A stretch of 64,000 nt of DNA from Takakia lepidozioides. Lineage: Eukaryota; Streptophyta; Takakiopsida; Takakiales; Takakiaceae. Under the pieces are notes generated by a model that had not been told where the DNA came from, ran no database searches, and saw only the letters and a list, made by a program, of their open reading frames with translations. The translations under genes and the position numbers were made by a program. Each line of letters starts with the position of its first letter. Position 1 is the first letter of the stretch. Below, in pieces: positions 34,847 through 46,080 of the stretch. The stretch spans positions 18,600,001 to 18,664,000 of the forward strand of contig CM060733.1 of the NCBI GenBank assembly GCA_030704615.1, written 5' to 3'.

Positions 34847-36334
34847 TCAAAACCCACCTATGGTTCCAAACCTCTTCAAACGAATGACCTGCACTATCAG
34901 GTAGCCATTCAAACCAGCAATGATGACACTAATTATGTATGCGGCAATCCGTGCTGGCCAACCATTTCTGAAGCTGCCCATCTTGGCTCGAGAACTGGTG
35001 AAATGAACCAATGGAACCACAGCAAAGATGAGAGTGAAAGAGAGGATCACCTGACTCAACACTAGCAGTTTACCAGCACCCTTGTTTCCATAAATTGCAG
35101 CAACAGCACAGGCAGGGATCAGTGCAATCATCCGTGTGAGAAGCCGGCGAATCCAAGGCTTAAGACGTATCTGAAGGAAGCCCTCCATCACCACCTGCCC
35201 AGCCAAGGTCCCCACAATTGTGGAATTCTGACCAGTGGCTAATAACCCAATCCCAAACAAAATTTTTGCAGCCCGGCTTCCAAGTGCAGGTGACAGTAAC
35301 TGATAGGCATCACTGATGGTAGCAACATTGGGGTGTGCATTCGGACCATAATGGAATGCAGCTGCTGCCAGGATCAAAATAGCTGCATTCACAAAGAATG
35401 CAAACATGAGAGAGATGCCACTGTCCCACCTGCCGTACTTGACAGCCATCTTCTTACCTTCTATTGTGCGAGGGTAAGCCCGTGTCTGTATGATGCTTGA
35501 GTGGAGATAAATGCTGTGAGGCATGACAGTAGCGCCTAATATTCCAATTGCATCGAACAATATATCCGGGTTAGTGATAATCTCTGCCCGGGGAATGAAG
35601 CCTCCAGCAACCTTCAACCAATGAGGCTTCACAACAGCCAACTCATAAACGAACACTGTGGCTATGACTAGGCACAACAAGAAAACCAGTACTTCTAAGC
35701 AACGAAAATTTTTGACCCCAAACAGCAGGATGAACAGGACATCTGCGCCAGTGATGATAACCCCAGCCCACACCGGGATATTGAACAAGAGATAGAATGC
35801 TGTGGCTGAACCGATGACTTCTGCAAGATCTGTGGCCGCAATAGCAATCTCCGCCATGATCCAGAGGCCATACACCACCCACTTGGGATATGCATCACGG
35901 CATGCTTGTGCCAAATCCCTCTCTGCTACAACTCCCAGCTTCAGAGACAGTGACTGAATAAAAATGGCAGTGAAGTTTGAAACAAGGATAATGATCAACA
36001 GCTTGTAGCCATAAGATGCACCGCCGGTGAGGTCTGTCGCCCAATTGCCTGGATCCATATATGCTACACTGATGAGGAAACCTAGGCCTGCAAATGCAAA
36101 ATACTTCTGATACCACTTTCCAGCTAGATCTGGCACGTTCACGGAAGCATGAACTTCTTCCAAAGACGCTGTCTCGTTGACCCGGCGCCAGCCATTGAGT
36201 AAAGCTACTTTCTCTGGGGATACCTGAGCTTGAGGTTGGGCTTGTGCACGATCAAACTCCTCAACACTTTCAGTTGTCACCACCACCACTTGGCCTGGTG
36301 GAGGGGCCTCAAGGTTGAAGCTTGATATTGCCAT
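34847..36334 (-). CDS. Bacterial-type NRAMP (MntH-like) Mn/Fe transporter
   Basis: A single uninterrupted 495-residue frame from ATG 36334. A roughly 75-residue polar N-terminus leads into about 11 hydrophobic segments. Metal-site residues are present: D94 and N97 in TM1 (AYMDPGNWATDL), and A268 and M271 in TM6 (GATVMPHSIYLHSS). The ATDLAEVIG and ATGQNSTIVGTLAGQ blocks are NRAMP landmarks. The wording DPGNWATDLTGG, YLHSSIIQTR and NAAILILAAAAFH resembles bacterial MntH proteins. It differs from the usual plant NRAMPs, which I remember as DPGNFETDLQAGA and FLHSALVLSR. Expected role: proton-coupled import of Mn(II)/Fe(II) across a plasma or vacuolar membrane. It is the only long gene here without coding introns, which fits either horizontal acquisition or retroposition. 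A 5'-UTR intron cannot be excluded. Confidence 0.93.
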   Translation of the reverse strand: MAISSFNLEAPPPGQVVVVTTESVEEFDRAQAQPQAQVSPEKVALLNGWRRVNETASLEEVHASVNVPDLAGKWYQKYFAFAGLGFLISVAYMDPGNWATDLTGGASYGYKLLIIILVSNFTAIFIQSLSLKLGVVAERDLAQACRDAYPKWVVYGLWIMAEIAIAATDLAEVIGSATAFYLLFNIPVWAGVIITGADVLFILLFGVKNFRCLEVLVFLLCLVIATVFVYELAVVKPHWLKVAGGFIPRAEIITNPDILFDAIGILGATVMPHSIYLHSSIIQTRAYPRTIEGKKMAVKYGRWDSGISLMFAFFVNAAILILAAAAFHYGPNAHPNVATISDAYQLLSPALGSRAAKILFGIGLLATGQNSTIVGTLAGQVVMEGFLQIRLKPWIRRLLTRMIALIPACAVAAIYGNKGAGKLLVLSQVILSFTLIFAVVPLVHFTSSRAKMGSFRNGWPARIAAYIISVIIAGLNGYLIVQVIRLKRFGTIGGF

Positions 36335-38981
36335 GGTGGATAGGGTTCAGGCAATCCTGCCCAACCTGTCATGAGCAATACAATGTCAGCTAGTTTTACG
36401 GTATATTTATCAATGTGCATTGTCAGACGAACATGTGGAGCTAACAAAGTAGATAAAATTGGAGGCAGATTCTTTACTACACTTCCAAGCAAGTGGAAAG
36501 TCGGAGTCTTCACGAAATTGCTCTCCTCAAAATCCAAACATGTGCAATTCTTTGACTTCCTCAGAGATGACATGGAAGAGAGAGCCTTACTTCATCCCTC
36601 TCTTCTTTAAAAGTGTGAATTAGACAGATATTGCTGCACGGGTCTTCACCATGTTGCTGACACCGCACTCAACTAAGTCAGCCATCAAAGCCTAGCAAAT
36701 CATCCATGACAAGAGACCCAGCTAGCAGAATGCTTCGAGTTACAGACCTCACAGAGTCCAAATAACGTGTGCCCCTCAGCTTGGTGCCTTCAAGTTTGAA
36801 AGCAAATCAGCCCAAGAAAAGCTTTGTAGTCTCCAAGGATCATACATTCCCACTTGTGAGAAAAATAGCTGGAGAGAGGTTTTCCCAGGAAGATGCCATG
36901 GGCGAGGAGAAATCTTTTGAAGCGTGGACAATCCTTTCTGCACGGGAGCAATATAGCACCATCTGCTATCCGTCAAGCTGCAAGTACATCAAACAAGGAG
37001 AAAGATGCTTAAGGCCTGGAGAGAGAGAATGCACTCATAAGGCGCTGTTTGCCGTAGCCTTTTGGCCATAGACCCCACGCCCAGTTTGGGCGAACAAAAG
37101 GGAACAGATACTACCTTTGTGAGAAGCTCACTCGGGTAGTGTGACTTAAAGACAATTAGTTCAGGTTTTTCAGATATCCCCTTCACACAAGCATCAGTTT
37201 GCCATGCGTGACCTGCCCAGCAATTAGACGCCAACAGGGCCAAGGCTTTAGGCTCAGCCTCAAGATTTTCAAAGTTGGTGAACAGGGGTGTGGGGACGAT
37301 GTTCATGATGTTCCTGAAGAGGGTCACTCTCTGGTGAGAATATCCCGTACAATGTATCAGGAACTCGATATTATCGTCAGGCTGCCCGCACATCGGACAA
37401 TTACCATGGAGAGAGAGAAAAACTATTCTCATGGCAACGGGAGGCCCAGATGGTTCACTTGAGAGACACAGAGAAGCCTAAGTCACAGTCGCACAGAAAA
37501 GCTATTGACAAATGATACCTTCGGGCTGCTACTGAGAGAGAGAAAAGCCAACCTGAACCATAAAATTGCAGCTGGATCTGACCATACACTGCTTCCTCAT
37601 GGACATCAGCACCCAATAAAATATGCAAATCCAGATCTTTCAACGAAACCTCAAAAGAACAACAATTCTCCTCTTTCCTAAGACACCACAACCCTAGAAG
37701 TATCCGACATTCAAATGCAGGAGGACCCGTCTGCTCAACCTAATATCCGAATGTGGGCTGGCAACAAACCTCCGCAGGCGGAAGCAGAAACGACCAGTCT
37801 CCTTGGCAACAGATCAACCGTCAACAACGAAGCCGGAAGCACACTATTATCTTGCACATCAAGTTGTCTCTCTCGGGTCTTGTCTCCTGCCAAGACATAG
37901 AGCCCCTCCTCCCTATTGAAACAGCTCCTTCGCTCACCCATGTGCCCACTGGCCCCTTGAAACAATCCCCCTGATCATCTTGCGCCGTTCAGGATGAACC
38001 AAATCCCACATTCAGAAGGCTTCCGTTCAACACATTTTCACAAAACAACTGAAACAATCAGTGGAACGACGACGTCGGTATTGAGTCATCCACGATCTCG
38101 CCAAGGCTTTCAAGGACGCTGGCCTGCCGATTTCTCTGTGTTTTCTTGAACGTTCAACCGACCCCCTACAACAGTGTTGCCCTGCAGGCTCAGTTGAACG
38201 TCCAATCTCCCCCTACCCAAATGGGTCCCCGTTCCTGTTTGTAAATGCTGGTCACCTAATATATAAAACCAAAGAGAGCAAAGTGAACTTATGCATCACA
38301 GCATTGCTGCATAGATTACAAGACATGGCCCCACTACATTCTACATTCCATCCATTACGTGTTGAAACATGTGGATGTCAAATGTGCATAAGCCCAAAAA
38401 GGACAACAGCAGGGCCAAGCCGTGGACATTGACTAGCCCGGGCTTCAACTGAAGATGTCTCCTTTCTTTTTTTTTTTCCTGGTCGACGAAATCTCGCAAT
38501 GGTAGATCATCAGAAAGGGATCATTTCCCTGAAAATGATCATCAGAAAGGGACCTGATGATTTCCCTGGAAATACAAAGGCAAAGCCCCAATAGCTTTTT
38601 AGAAAATGTGCGCATGCACACTGTTGCACGAGCCATTCGTGAGCAATGCGTAGGTAGATCACTGACAAACGTGGCGTGGACACAAGAGTGCTTGGCAGGA
38701 TCGAGGGCACAAGTCACTGACCGTCATTTCTATACATTTGAAGATGGTTCAGGTTCCAAGTTTACATTTTATGTGGACAATTGCAGTTGTGTAGTCCGTA
38801 ATCACCCTAGAAGCTGCAGGTGCAGCTTCGTTTAGTCCTGAGGTGACGGTACTGGGTCAAGGAGCCTTGCACCCTCGAGTCTGAGCGGCACACACGAGCT
38901 GTTTTTGTTAAGCAACATCTCTACTTTCTTCGGCTGTTGAGAGTGTTTGAGTTAAGGAATATCTGTTGATTGTCTCGAAGG
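36335..38981. other. Divergent region NRAMP / carboxylesterase
   Basis: Contains the LINE fragment 36989-37432 and otherwise no recognisable gene. A poly-T tract (reading toward the plus strand) lies at 38461-38477. Promoters of both flanking genes must be at its ends. Confidence 0.4.
36989..37432 (-). mobile_element. LINE ORF2 C-terminal fragment
   Basis: Encodes CPMCGQPDDNIEFLIHC (CxxC...HxxxxC), the Cys/His block at the end of LINE reverse-transcriptase ORFs, then LFTNFENLEAEPKALALL, paralogous to the copy at 7846-8230. The conserved tail TTTGCCGTAGCCTTTTGGCC is at about 37050. It is 5'-truncated. Confidence 0.7.
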
Positions 38982-40402
38982 ATGGCAAACACCACTGGAT
39001 TTCTGCAGATGAGCAAGGATCTACCGAGAGTGCCAGCGTCTGGGAACTTTGTGGATGGAGTTGCTTCCAAGGATGTCACCATAGATACAGAAACTGGTGT
39101 CTCGGCGCGGATCTTTTTACCCGAGAGTGCCACAGAGAAGAAGGTGCCAGTGGTGGTGTATTTCTTCGGAGGGGGTTTTGTGGTAGGAAGTACTGATATG
39201 TCATACGCTCATGGCCATTGCACCTCCACCTCTGTGGCGGCTAACGCAATGATGGTGGCTGTGAATTACCGACTCGCTCCTGAGCACCGGCTTCCAACAG
39301 CTTACGAAGATAGCTTCAGTGGTCTTCTCTGGCTCCAAAAGCAGGTATTCTAGAACCCTCGCCATTTTCGTTGTCCGTACGTATGACTGCGGCCTAGTAA
39401 CCCGATGTTGACCTAAACATCTCACTCCATTAGCTCCACCCCTTATCTCGATGTTTAGCAGCCATGACGCAAGTTCAGAGCAACGGTGGGACCCATCATT
39501 CCGGAACTAAATTTGGATGATCCACGCCCAGAATCATGAAATGCACGGTTGATTGCATACAAGTGTTACATGCTCCCTTTGCAATTCGCTTTACCCACAA
39601 ATCCAGATTGCAGGACATGGCTCGAGTCTTCAAGTCCATCCGTTGCAAGTCACGGAGATGTGTCTAGACATTCTTTGTGAGAACGATCGGTGACCCGAGA
39701 TGTACTTTGTAAGGCAGCTGTCTACGAAATAGGTGTTTGATAGCACGACTAGTGCTTTGCTAATTCTGGGCTAAAAGTCGAGAGCATACTTGTCTTCTCC
39801 TCTCGCTCATTGGCTCCATGATTTATTAAATGTTATCGCAGGCCATACTTCAAGCGAATGGAAGAGGAGGAGGTGAGCCATGGCTTATGGAACATGCCGA
39901 TTTCTCACAGTGCTTTCTGATGGGAGAGAGTGCGGGGGGCAACATCGTGCACCATATGGCAGTGCGAGCATCTAGCGAAGATCTAAGCCCTCTCTCTCTC
40001 AAAGGACTCATCCCTATAATTCCTGGCTTTGTGACACCGTCCCCAAGCACTTCTGAAGAGCGATACAAAAACGATCCTATGTTGACACCTGAGGTTATAG
40101 CTGCAATCCTTGGCCTATCTCTCCCCGTAGGAGCATCTAGAGATCATCCGTTTTCGACGGTTCCATTTGGCCCGGATGCTCCAAACCTTGCAGAGGTAAA
40201 TTTTCCTCGCATGTTGGTGATCGTAAATAAGGAGGATCCACTGTACGATGCGCAGCTCCAGTATGTTAATGGTCTCAAGAATATCGGCAAGGACGTGAAG
40301 CTATTTGAGATAGAGAAAGGGGGTCATGGCTACAGATTATCTAGTAATGAAGATGTCATCAGGACCCAAGAGAAGACCATATCTGATTTCATCCACTGCT
40401 AG
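38982..40402 (+). CDS. CXE-type carboxylesterase, alpha/beta hydrolase
   Basis: Two exons: 38982-39344 and 39842-40402, phase 0, 307 residues. It belongs to the plant carboxylesterase/GID1-like branch of the hormone-sensitive-lipase family. It has VPVVVYFFGGGFVVGS (60s), MVAVNYRLAPEHRLPTAYED, the nucleophile elbow GESAGGN (S151), KEDPLYD (D253) and GGHGY (H283), so the Ser-Asp-His triad is complete. The oxyanion-hole motif normally HGGG reads F62-GGG, so the conserved histidine is missing. The triad argues for an esterase rather than a gibberellin receptor, since GID1 has lost its catalytic His. Substrate unknown; cytosolic, as no signal peptide is seen. The in-frame start uses the first ATG; an upstream in-frame TTG was ignored. 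Confidence 0.9.
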
Positions 40403-40863
40403 AACTGTGGTAACGAATCCAGACTCTAGAGAATGATCCTTTAAATGTTTGGCTGAAGCTTGAGTTTTTTGCTTCACTTTTGCGACAACGAATCCAGACT
40501 CTATAGCTTCTGTTTTCTTCTTCCTACTTCGTGTTCCTCCCCCTCTTTTGGGAACTGCTCATCCTGTGTACGTTTACCCATTGTACATGTTGTAAATTAC
40601 AGGCTTTCATCATCTGGAAATCAAATGTTCAGCAGTCTTTTGCTTATCATGGTTTCAAAAAATATGATTTCACACTTCAAGTTTAGGGGAGGGCCTGAGG
40701 ACGGGGGCCTTCCTGAAATGAGGGGCCAGGCACCAGGCGGTAGGCCCACCCAGATTTTCCCATTCTTCACGCTCTGCTTTCCAACCAAAATCACGCGCAT
40801 TCTCTCGTCCCCCGACTGTGCAGTTCTGAGCTGTCTTACGACGGATTTCCTTGAGCTGGGCTG

Positions 40864-42336
40864 CTATCGATTGTTGTTGAGGCAACGTTGAGGATTTCTT
40901 CCCTTGTGCATGCGTGGAGATTTTTGGAAACAATGTCCATTCACACGACAACAATTTGCAAGGTCTTTTTCTGCTGCTTGCTTGCTGGACTCAACCCGTT
41001 GGCCACTATGTATGTGGAAAGGTTGAAAGGGATTGATTTGGCCACTGGGTCTTCTGTCGCCAGTTCTGTAGGGGCACCATTGCCTGTGGTCAATGATACA
41101 TGGAACATACCGTACTAACATTCAACATGTCAGACAAAAGCTCCATGGGTTGCCTTCAAACATAAGGCCGAGAAACATGAATGGCCAACACTCCATTTGC
41201 TTGCTCCTTTTCTTCTGTGTAAAATTGCATGTAAACCTGCACACCTACATGTACAAAGAAACCATCACTGTCATAGCAACATATCACGAGCTCAAACTAA
41301 TTACAGCTGCTTTGTGTCCCAACTCAATGCAGTCTTAGGTGAATAAGCACCTTGATACTTTTCTAGCTGCTTTACGTTTGAACATACAGTGTTTGCCAGA
41401 ACATGGCGTCGAGTGCTGCCTATAGGTCAGGAATTCCATTTGTACTTACAAGACATCATCCATGAAACAGTCTGCTGGAAAGGTGGAGTCCTGGTGATGA
41501 ACATGGTAGGACGTCATAAGAAAAAAAAGCAATGTGTATCTACCTCTGGTAATAGTTGTGATCCCAGGAAGCACTTTGTCAAGGTCATTACTGTCCAGCA
41601 TATCCTTGAATGTAGGATACGAATATGTAGCCTGCAACATAACAGAACGTACAACACTTAACCAGATACATTTCCGGTTGACATACAACAAAACTTACAT
41701 CCAAGTCTATATCCTCATGGGCAGGGCAGAAGTTCTAGCAGTGTTCCATGGACACCCAAATGACCATTGAACTGGGAGTTGGGCTCAGTCAATGTACAAT
41801 GTAGACGATGATCTGTTGCCTGGCTGCAAATGAATAGTTTACTTCTCCTACAGGGAGAAGTCGTATTGGCAGTTGGCATGCTAAGGAAGGGTGCTTGACC
41901 TCATTGCACCCGTGAAGGATACGGTGACATACAACCCAACAAACCCCTGCTGCAGTGTGCAAGTGTGAACAGATGAAAGCCCTACCAGTGCCAAGTACAA
42001 GAGGCAATTCAAATTGGGACAGATCAATTTCAGAAAGGGTAGAATCTATCATTTCCAAGAAACCCACTAGAGCGTACCATCAACCACTCAAAGGGATAAA
42101 AACGGCTCAACCTATTTCTATTTGGTCTTGGGGGTACCAACCAAGAGATGCAGTCCCATACAGCTTAGTGTTGAATTTGTGAGGCAACAAGAGAATCCAA
42201 AAATAAGACAAAAATGAGTAAAGGGAATCACATGAACTTGTAGCAACAGAGTTTCATTTACCAACCAAAATCATACTGCCTGGATCTAATTGGAAGAGGA
42301 GGTGCTCTGGTATTTCATTGTTGGGCCAACTAGCAC
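40864..42336 (-). CDS. Possible exons of an unidentified gene
   Basis: Two adjoining short exons look real by splice sites: 41734-41699 (NFCPAHEDIDLD, acceptor CTAG, donor GTAAGT) and 41631-41544 (ATYSYPTFKDMLDSNDLDKV..., acceptor TGCAG, donor AGAG/GTAGAT), phase 0 between them. An upstream piece ending at 42262 (WPNNEIPEHLLFQLDPGSM) and a downstream open stretch at 41110-40864 may belong to the same gene, but I could not join them convincingly. I do not recognise the family. Alternatively this is a decayed gene fragment. Confidence 0.3.
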
Positions 42337-42882
42337 TCTTCAAACGATGGGCATCATTGAATTTTCATAATTCATCACTTGCAGAACAAATAAGTAGACA
42401 TTGCAGGCCTTCTAGCTATGATACCAACTATAAACACTGCCCACCACCCTCCACCCAAAACAAAGGAGGGGAAAATCCTTGATACTGGCTTAAACTAGGG
42501 AGGATGGACCATCTTTGGTTCCAAGCAAGCAGGCAAGGTCCAGATTCCTAAACTTTTCACCGTGCGGATAGTACTGAAGGTCATGGCTCATTGCTGTTCC
42601 TGAAAATGCTTGGTATGGGGTCCACACTCCACACAGCCCCTTGTTTGTACAGGAACGGGCCTCTAAAACCGGGAAACGTACACCAAAACCGGTTACGTGA
42701 TTACAAGCCATGGGTCAATGTTTCCAGGGAGTCTCACACCATCGCATGATAGTGTTTTCTAGTCATGCTAGCCCATAAATGAATAGGTTGCTCCCTATGT
42801 ACTGAGGGTCGATTCAGCATTTTAGTGTACGTCATAGGCATTGTTCTCATAAATTGAGCAATGAGAGGATCGTATAACAAAC

Positions 42883-43534
42883 CAGTGTTGGACTAGTATC
42901 ATGGTTTTTTTATACCACTAGGGTAAGGGTATTGGGGTATAGTCGAATTATTCAAACCAGTATGGAATTGGTATCAAATGATGTGTAAATTTGATGGCCT
43001 GGTATGGTACATGGTATGGTATCAAAGTGAAAATCAGACTGGTATGGTATTAAACAAATTTTTAAAAGTCATACCAGCCTGGTATGTGCCAAGGTCTGGT
43101 ACCAGCTGCACTAGTGTAGTTCTTTCTAACTCTTAAAAATAAAAATAAATAAAACAAAAATAAAAATAAAAATAGACCAAATGGCCCCTAACTCTTCTCT
43201 ATCACTCTTGCAGTGGAGAAACTAACACATTGCATTTCATCTACTCCTCTTCAAACATATTAGCATCATGTAACATCCCTAATGAAAACTACCCTAAACC
43301 CTACCCATTGCATCCTCTCCCTCGAACGGCGCATGCTGACCTATTGGAGTGGTATCGCAAGGAAGAAGACCACATTGGACTGGTTTGCGCCAGGTTTTTG
43401 AAGTCCATGTATCCTACCCCACCAGGGTATTGCCGAGTCTTGCCCTTACAGATACCCGCCTGGTATGATCCTTCATACCATTACCCTTACCCTAGTTGAT
43501 ACCCGCCCCAGACCTATATACCGGTCCAACACTG
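42883..43534. mobile_element. hAT-type MITE, second copy, inverted
   Basis: Same CAGTGTTGGAC...GTCCAACACTG termini as 14126-14497. The flanks TAACAAAC (42875-42882) and GAACAAAC (43535-43542) form an 8-bp target duplication with one mismatch. Its left end resembles the right end of the first copy, so the two are in opposite orientation. The interior repeats GGTATGGTATCAA and TACCAGCCTGGTA and has an A-rich stretch at 43134-43172. No transposase is encoded. Confidence 0.85.
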
Positions 43535-45433
43535 GAACAAACTATGTAAAACTTTAAAGACAAATATCACTATCAATATCAATATTTTTTATGAAGACAA
43601 TGAATTTTATCCAAGACAATTATCTTTATCAAGACACAATTATTTCGTATCAAAATTTCATGTAGACCTATACAACCATTATCTATTTTATCAAAAGGCT
43701 AACTCTAAATACCATTATTTATTGTAAAACATAAAAACATCTGATGATGCTTGACTTATGCAAAAGTTTCGTAAACAACATTCCTAATCCAAGAAAGCTT
43801 GATGAATCCAAACCAAATGCAGTCCATCTCTTCATAAAACTTGAGTATACCCCATAAACAAACTAAAAATTCATTGCACGTCGTATTTTCTCACCCTATG
43901 GAACAGTTATGAAAATATGTCGTCCATAACACTGAATTTTGAGAAATGACACCTTATTGCAAATTCATGTTGTACAGATTTATACTGAGTCTCTTTAAAT
44001 GTAACTACCTCATGAATAATAAAGTCTACTAGCATCGACTTATCTAGGCTTGCAACCTGCAGTCAGAAAATTCACCAATACTGCACAGATCATTAGCACC
44101 AGCCTGAATGGCAACATAAAATCGCGCATTGCACAAAATCAAATACCAGCAAAACATCTGAACCGGAGCATCTGCACAATCGATTACTCCTCACAATTAT
44201 TAGTAGCATTTTTTAAAGTTGCTATTGATTCACTCAAAGTGTAGGTAGATCATAAATCATGAGTATCAAGTTTCTCATTAGAAAACAAATGAATGGTCGT
44301 GATAGTCTAGCTATTAATGATCAACTTGGATGGATCAACAGTAGCTGCACTAGCACGCTTCGGATGAATCTGAAATACACAGTTAGTGAATGTCCCTAAA
44401 AATACATGACCAATATGGTTGTGAGAATCAGTCATGGTGATATTGTCTCCGTTCTTGTGAGAGTAGTAATTTTATACAGCATGATCAATATCTTTTATGG
44501 TTTTTTCATTCTAGTAAGGATCGTCACATAGGTCAACAGATTACAACTTGTGCATCTTCATCGGTACATCTGCAATCTCTTTCTCATCAACGTCCATTTC
44601 ATCTCCATGACTTTTGGTTCTTTTAAGAACACGCTGAGGCGAATGAACTAGTTGAGGGACAGAAACAAAAATTGTTGGAACATGATTCTCAACATCCATA
44701 TGAACCAACGGTGATGGTAGGGTGGCTGCATTATCAATTTTTGTGCCGCTTGATCCTGCAATAGACAAACGATAGAAATCATTATTAACTACTTCAAATC
44801 CTAGTATTAACTCCATCAACACCTATACAATTTCCAATTTGCACTTCTTTGTACAATCCGGTCGAGCAGCCCCTACGCTTCAATCCAACTTTTGTCGCCA
44901 CCAGTACTAGCCTCTCCACCGCCATATCATACACGCCCTCCTTATCAGAGTCATAACGCATGAAAGCCTCATGAGAGTGATTTATATGGTTCTCATTGCA
45001 ATTGGTACCCCCATCATATTCGTACGTTTACAGCCAGTTACTGGCCCAGTGTTGTTGAAATAATTTCCATCGGGAAGATCTAGAACAATTGCAACCATTT
45101 TCTTCAACCAAACTTACCAATGGTCTTCTTTTCAATGCGTTGTCGGGTATACCATATGTTTGATTTCTTCATTTTAGAAGCTCCACAGCTCTCAAAAATA
45201 GCGGCAAAGACTCGCCATTTGGATCCTCATGAAGCAATGGATGGTATTCGTAGAATGTCCTAAATGTATCATAAACATCTACTAGGGTAGCCTGTGTCGT
45301 TGGCCCAAGTGTCAAGTGTCATCTAAGCCCAAGTGCAATCTCCTATGTGGAGGCCCAAGTGCGACCTCTAGGGTAGCCTCTGCCGTTGGCCCAAGGGTCC
45401 AATGTCATCTAAGTCCAAATGCATTTTTTTTCT

Positions 45434-45513
45434 ATAGAGCCTACGACTAGATTTGAACCGGAGACCTTTCCCTTGATATCTCTCCGCTCGAGGCTCCAAC
45501 CATTGTCCCAGGA
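45434..45513 (-). repeat. tRNA-like SINE head, tentative
   Basis: The minus strand reads TGGTTGGAGCCTCGAGCGG..., then GGTCTCCGGTTCAAATCT. This fits a degenerate pol III A box and B box (consensus GGTTCRANTCC) at tRNA-like spacing. Cloverleaf pairing was not verified. It could be a tRNA-derived SINE head or a tRNA pseudogene. Confidence 0.3.
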
Positions 45514-45904
45514 ATTCCCACTTTGCTATTTTCGGGAAATTTTAGCGACCCAAAGTACTTGAAAGTCCACATCTCCCACACCGCAGATCCAAAAATCATG
45601 AGACCAAGCCCCCCTCCTCGCCAAGGGCTTTCCAATGGTACCAAGCACCAGCGTTGGGGCCTCATGGTTGGGGACATCTCAAATCTACAAAACAAAACAA
45701 AACAAACGTCTCGCTTCATATGTTGATAGTGTAATCGTACATTTCACTGGGCGTCTTAACCTTCTTAGGTTGGCAGCTATTGTCACATTCCAATTTTTTG
45801 TTCCAGGCCTTTCTTGAAACTTAAGCACTCAACATGCAATATTATCATAATATCTTTAGCATATAGACTTAACAAACAAAAACATAAGAAAACAGATTAT
45901 TTAC

Positions 45905-45906
<2 letters not shown>

Positions 45907-45951
<45 letters not shown>
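45907..45951. repeat. (TA)n microsatellite
   Basis: An uninterrupted 45-bp run of alternating T and A, directly upstream of a tRNA-like sequence. Confidence 0.98.
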
Positions 45952-45952
<1 letters not shown>

Positions 45953-45953
<1 letters not shown>

Positions 45954-46080
45954 GGAGCCGGAGGTAGCGTAATTAATAAGAGCCTCTTCCCTTTGTAGGT
46001 ACTGCCCCCTTTGGGGGTGGGGTCTATCAAACCTAGAACCAGTTATATAGTGGCAAGCTGACCACTTTCAAAAAAAAAAA
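45953..46080 (+). repeat. SINE-like element after TA microsatellite, tentative
   Basis: Begins GGGAGCCGGAGGTAGCGTAA, TTAATAAGAGCC. This resembles a tRNA 5' half with A box (TRGYnnAnnnGG-like), then a stem CCCCCTTTGGGGG, and ends with a run of ten A. The A-rich end and pol III-like head suggest a SINE. The B box is not convincing. Confidence 0.3.

Noticed and set aside
38461-38477. Poly-T tract as a retroposon tail
   Set aside because: No target duplication or retroposed body could be identified next to it.
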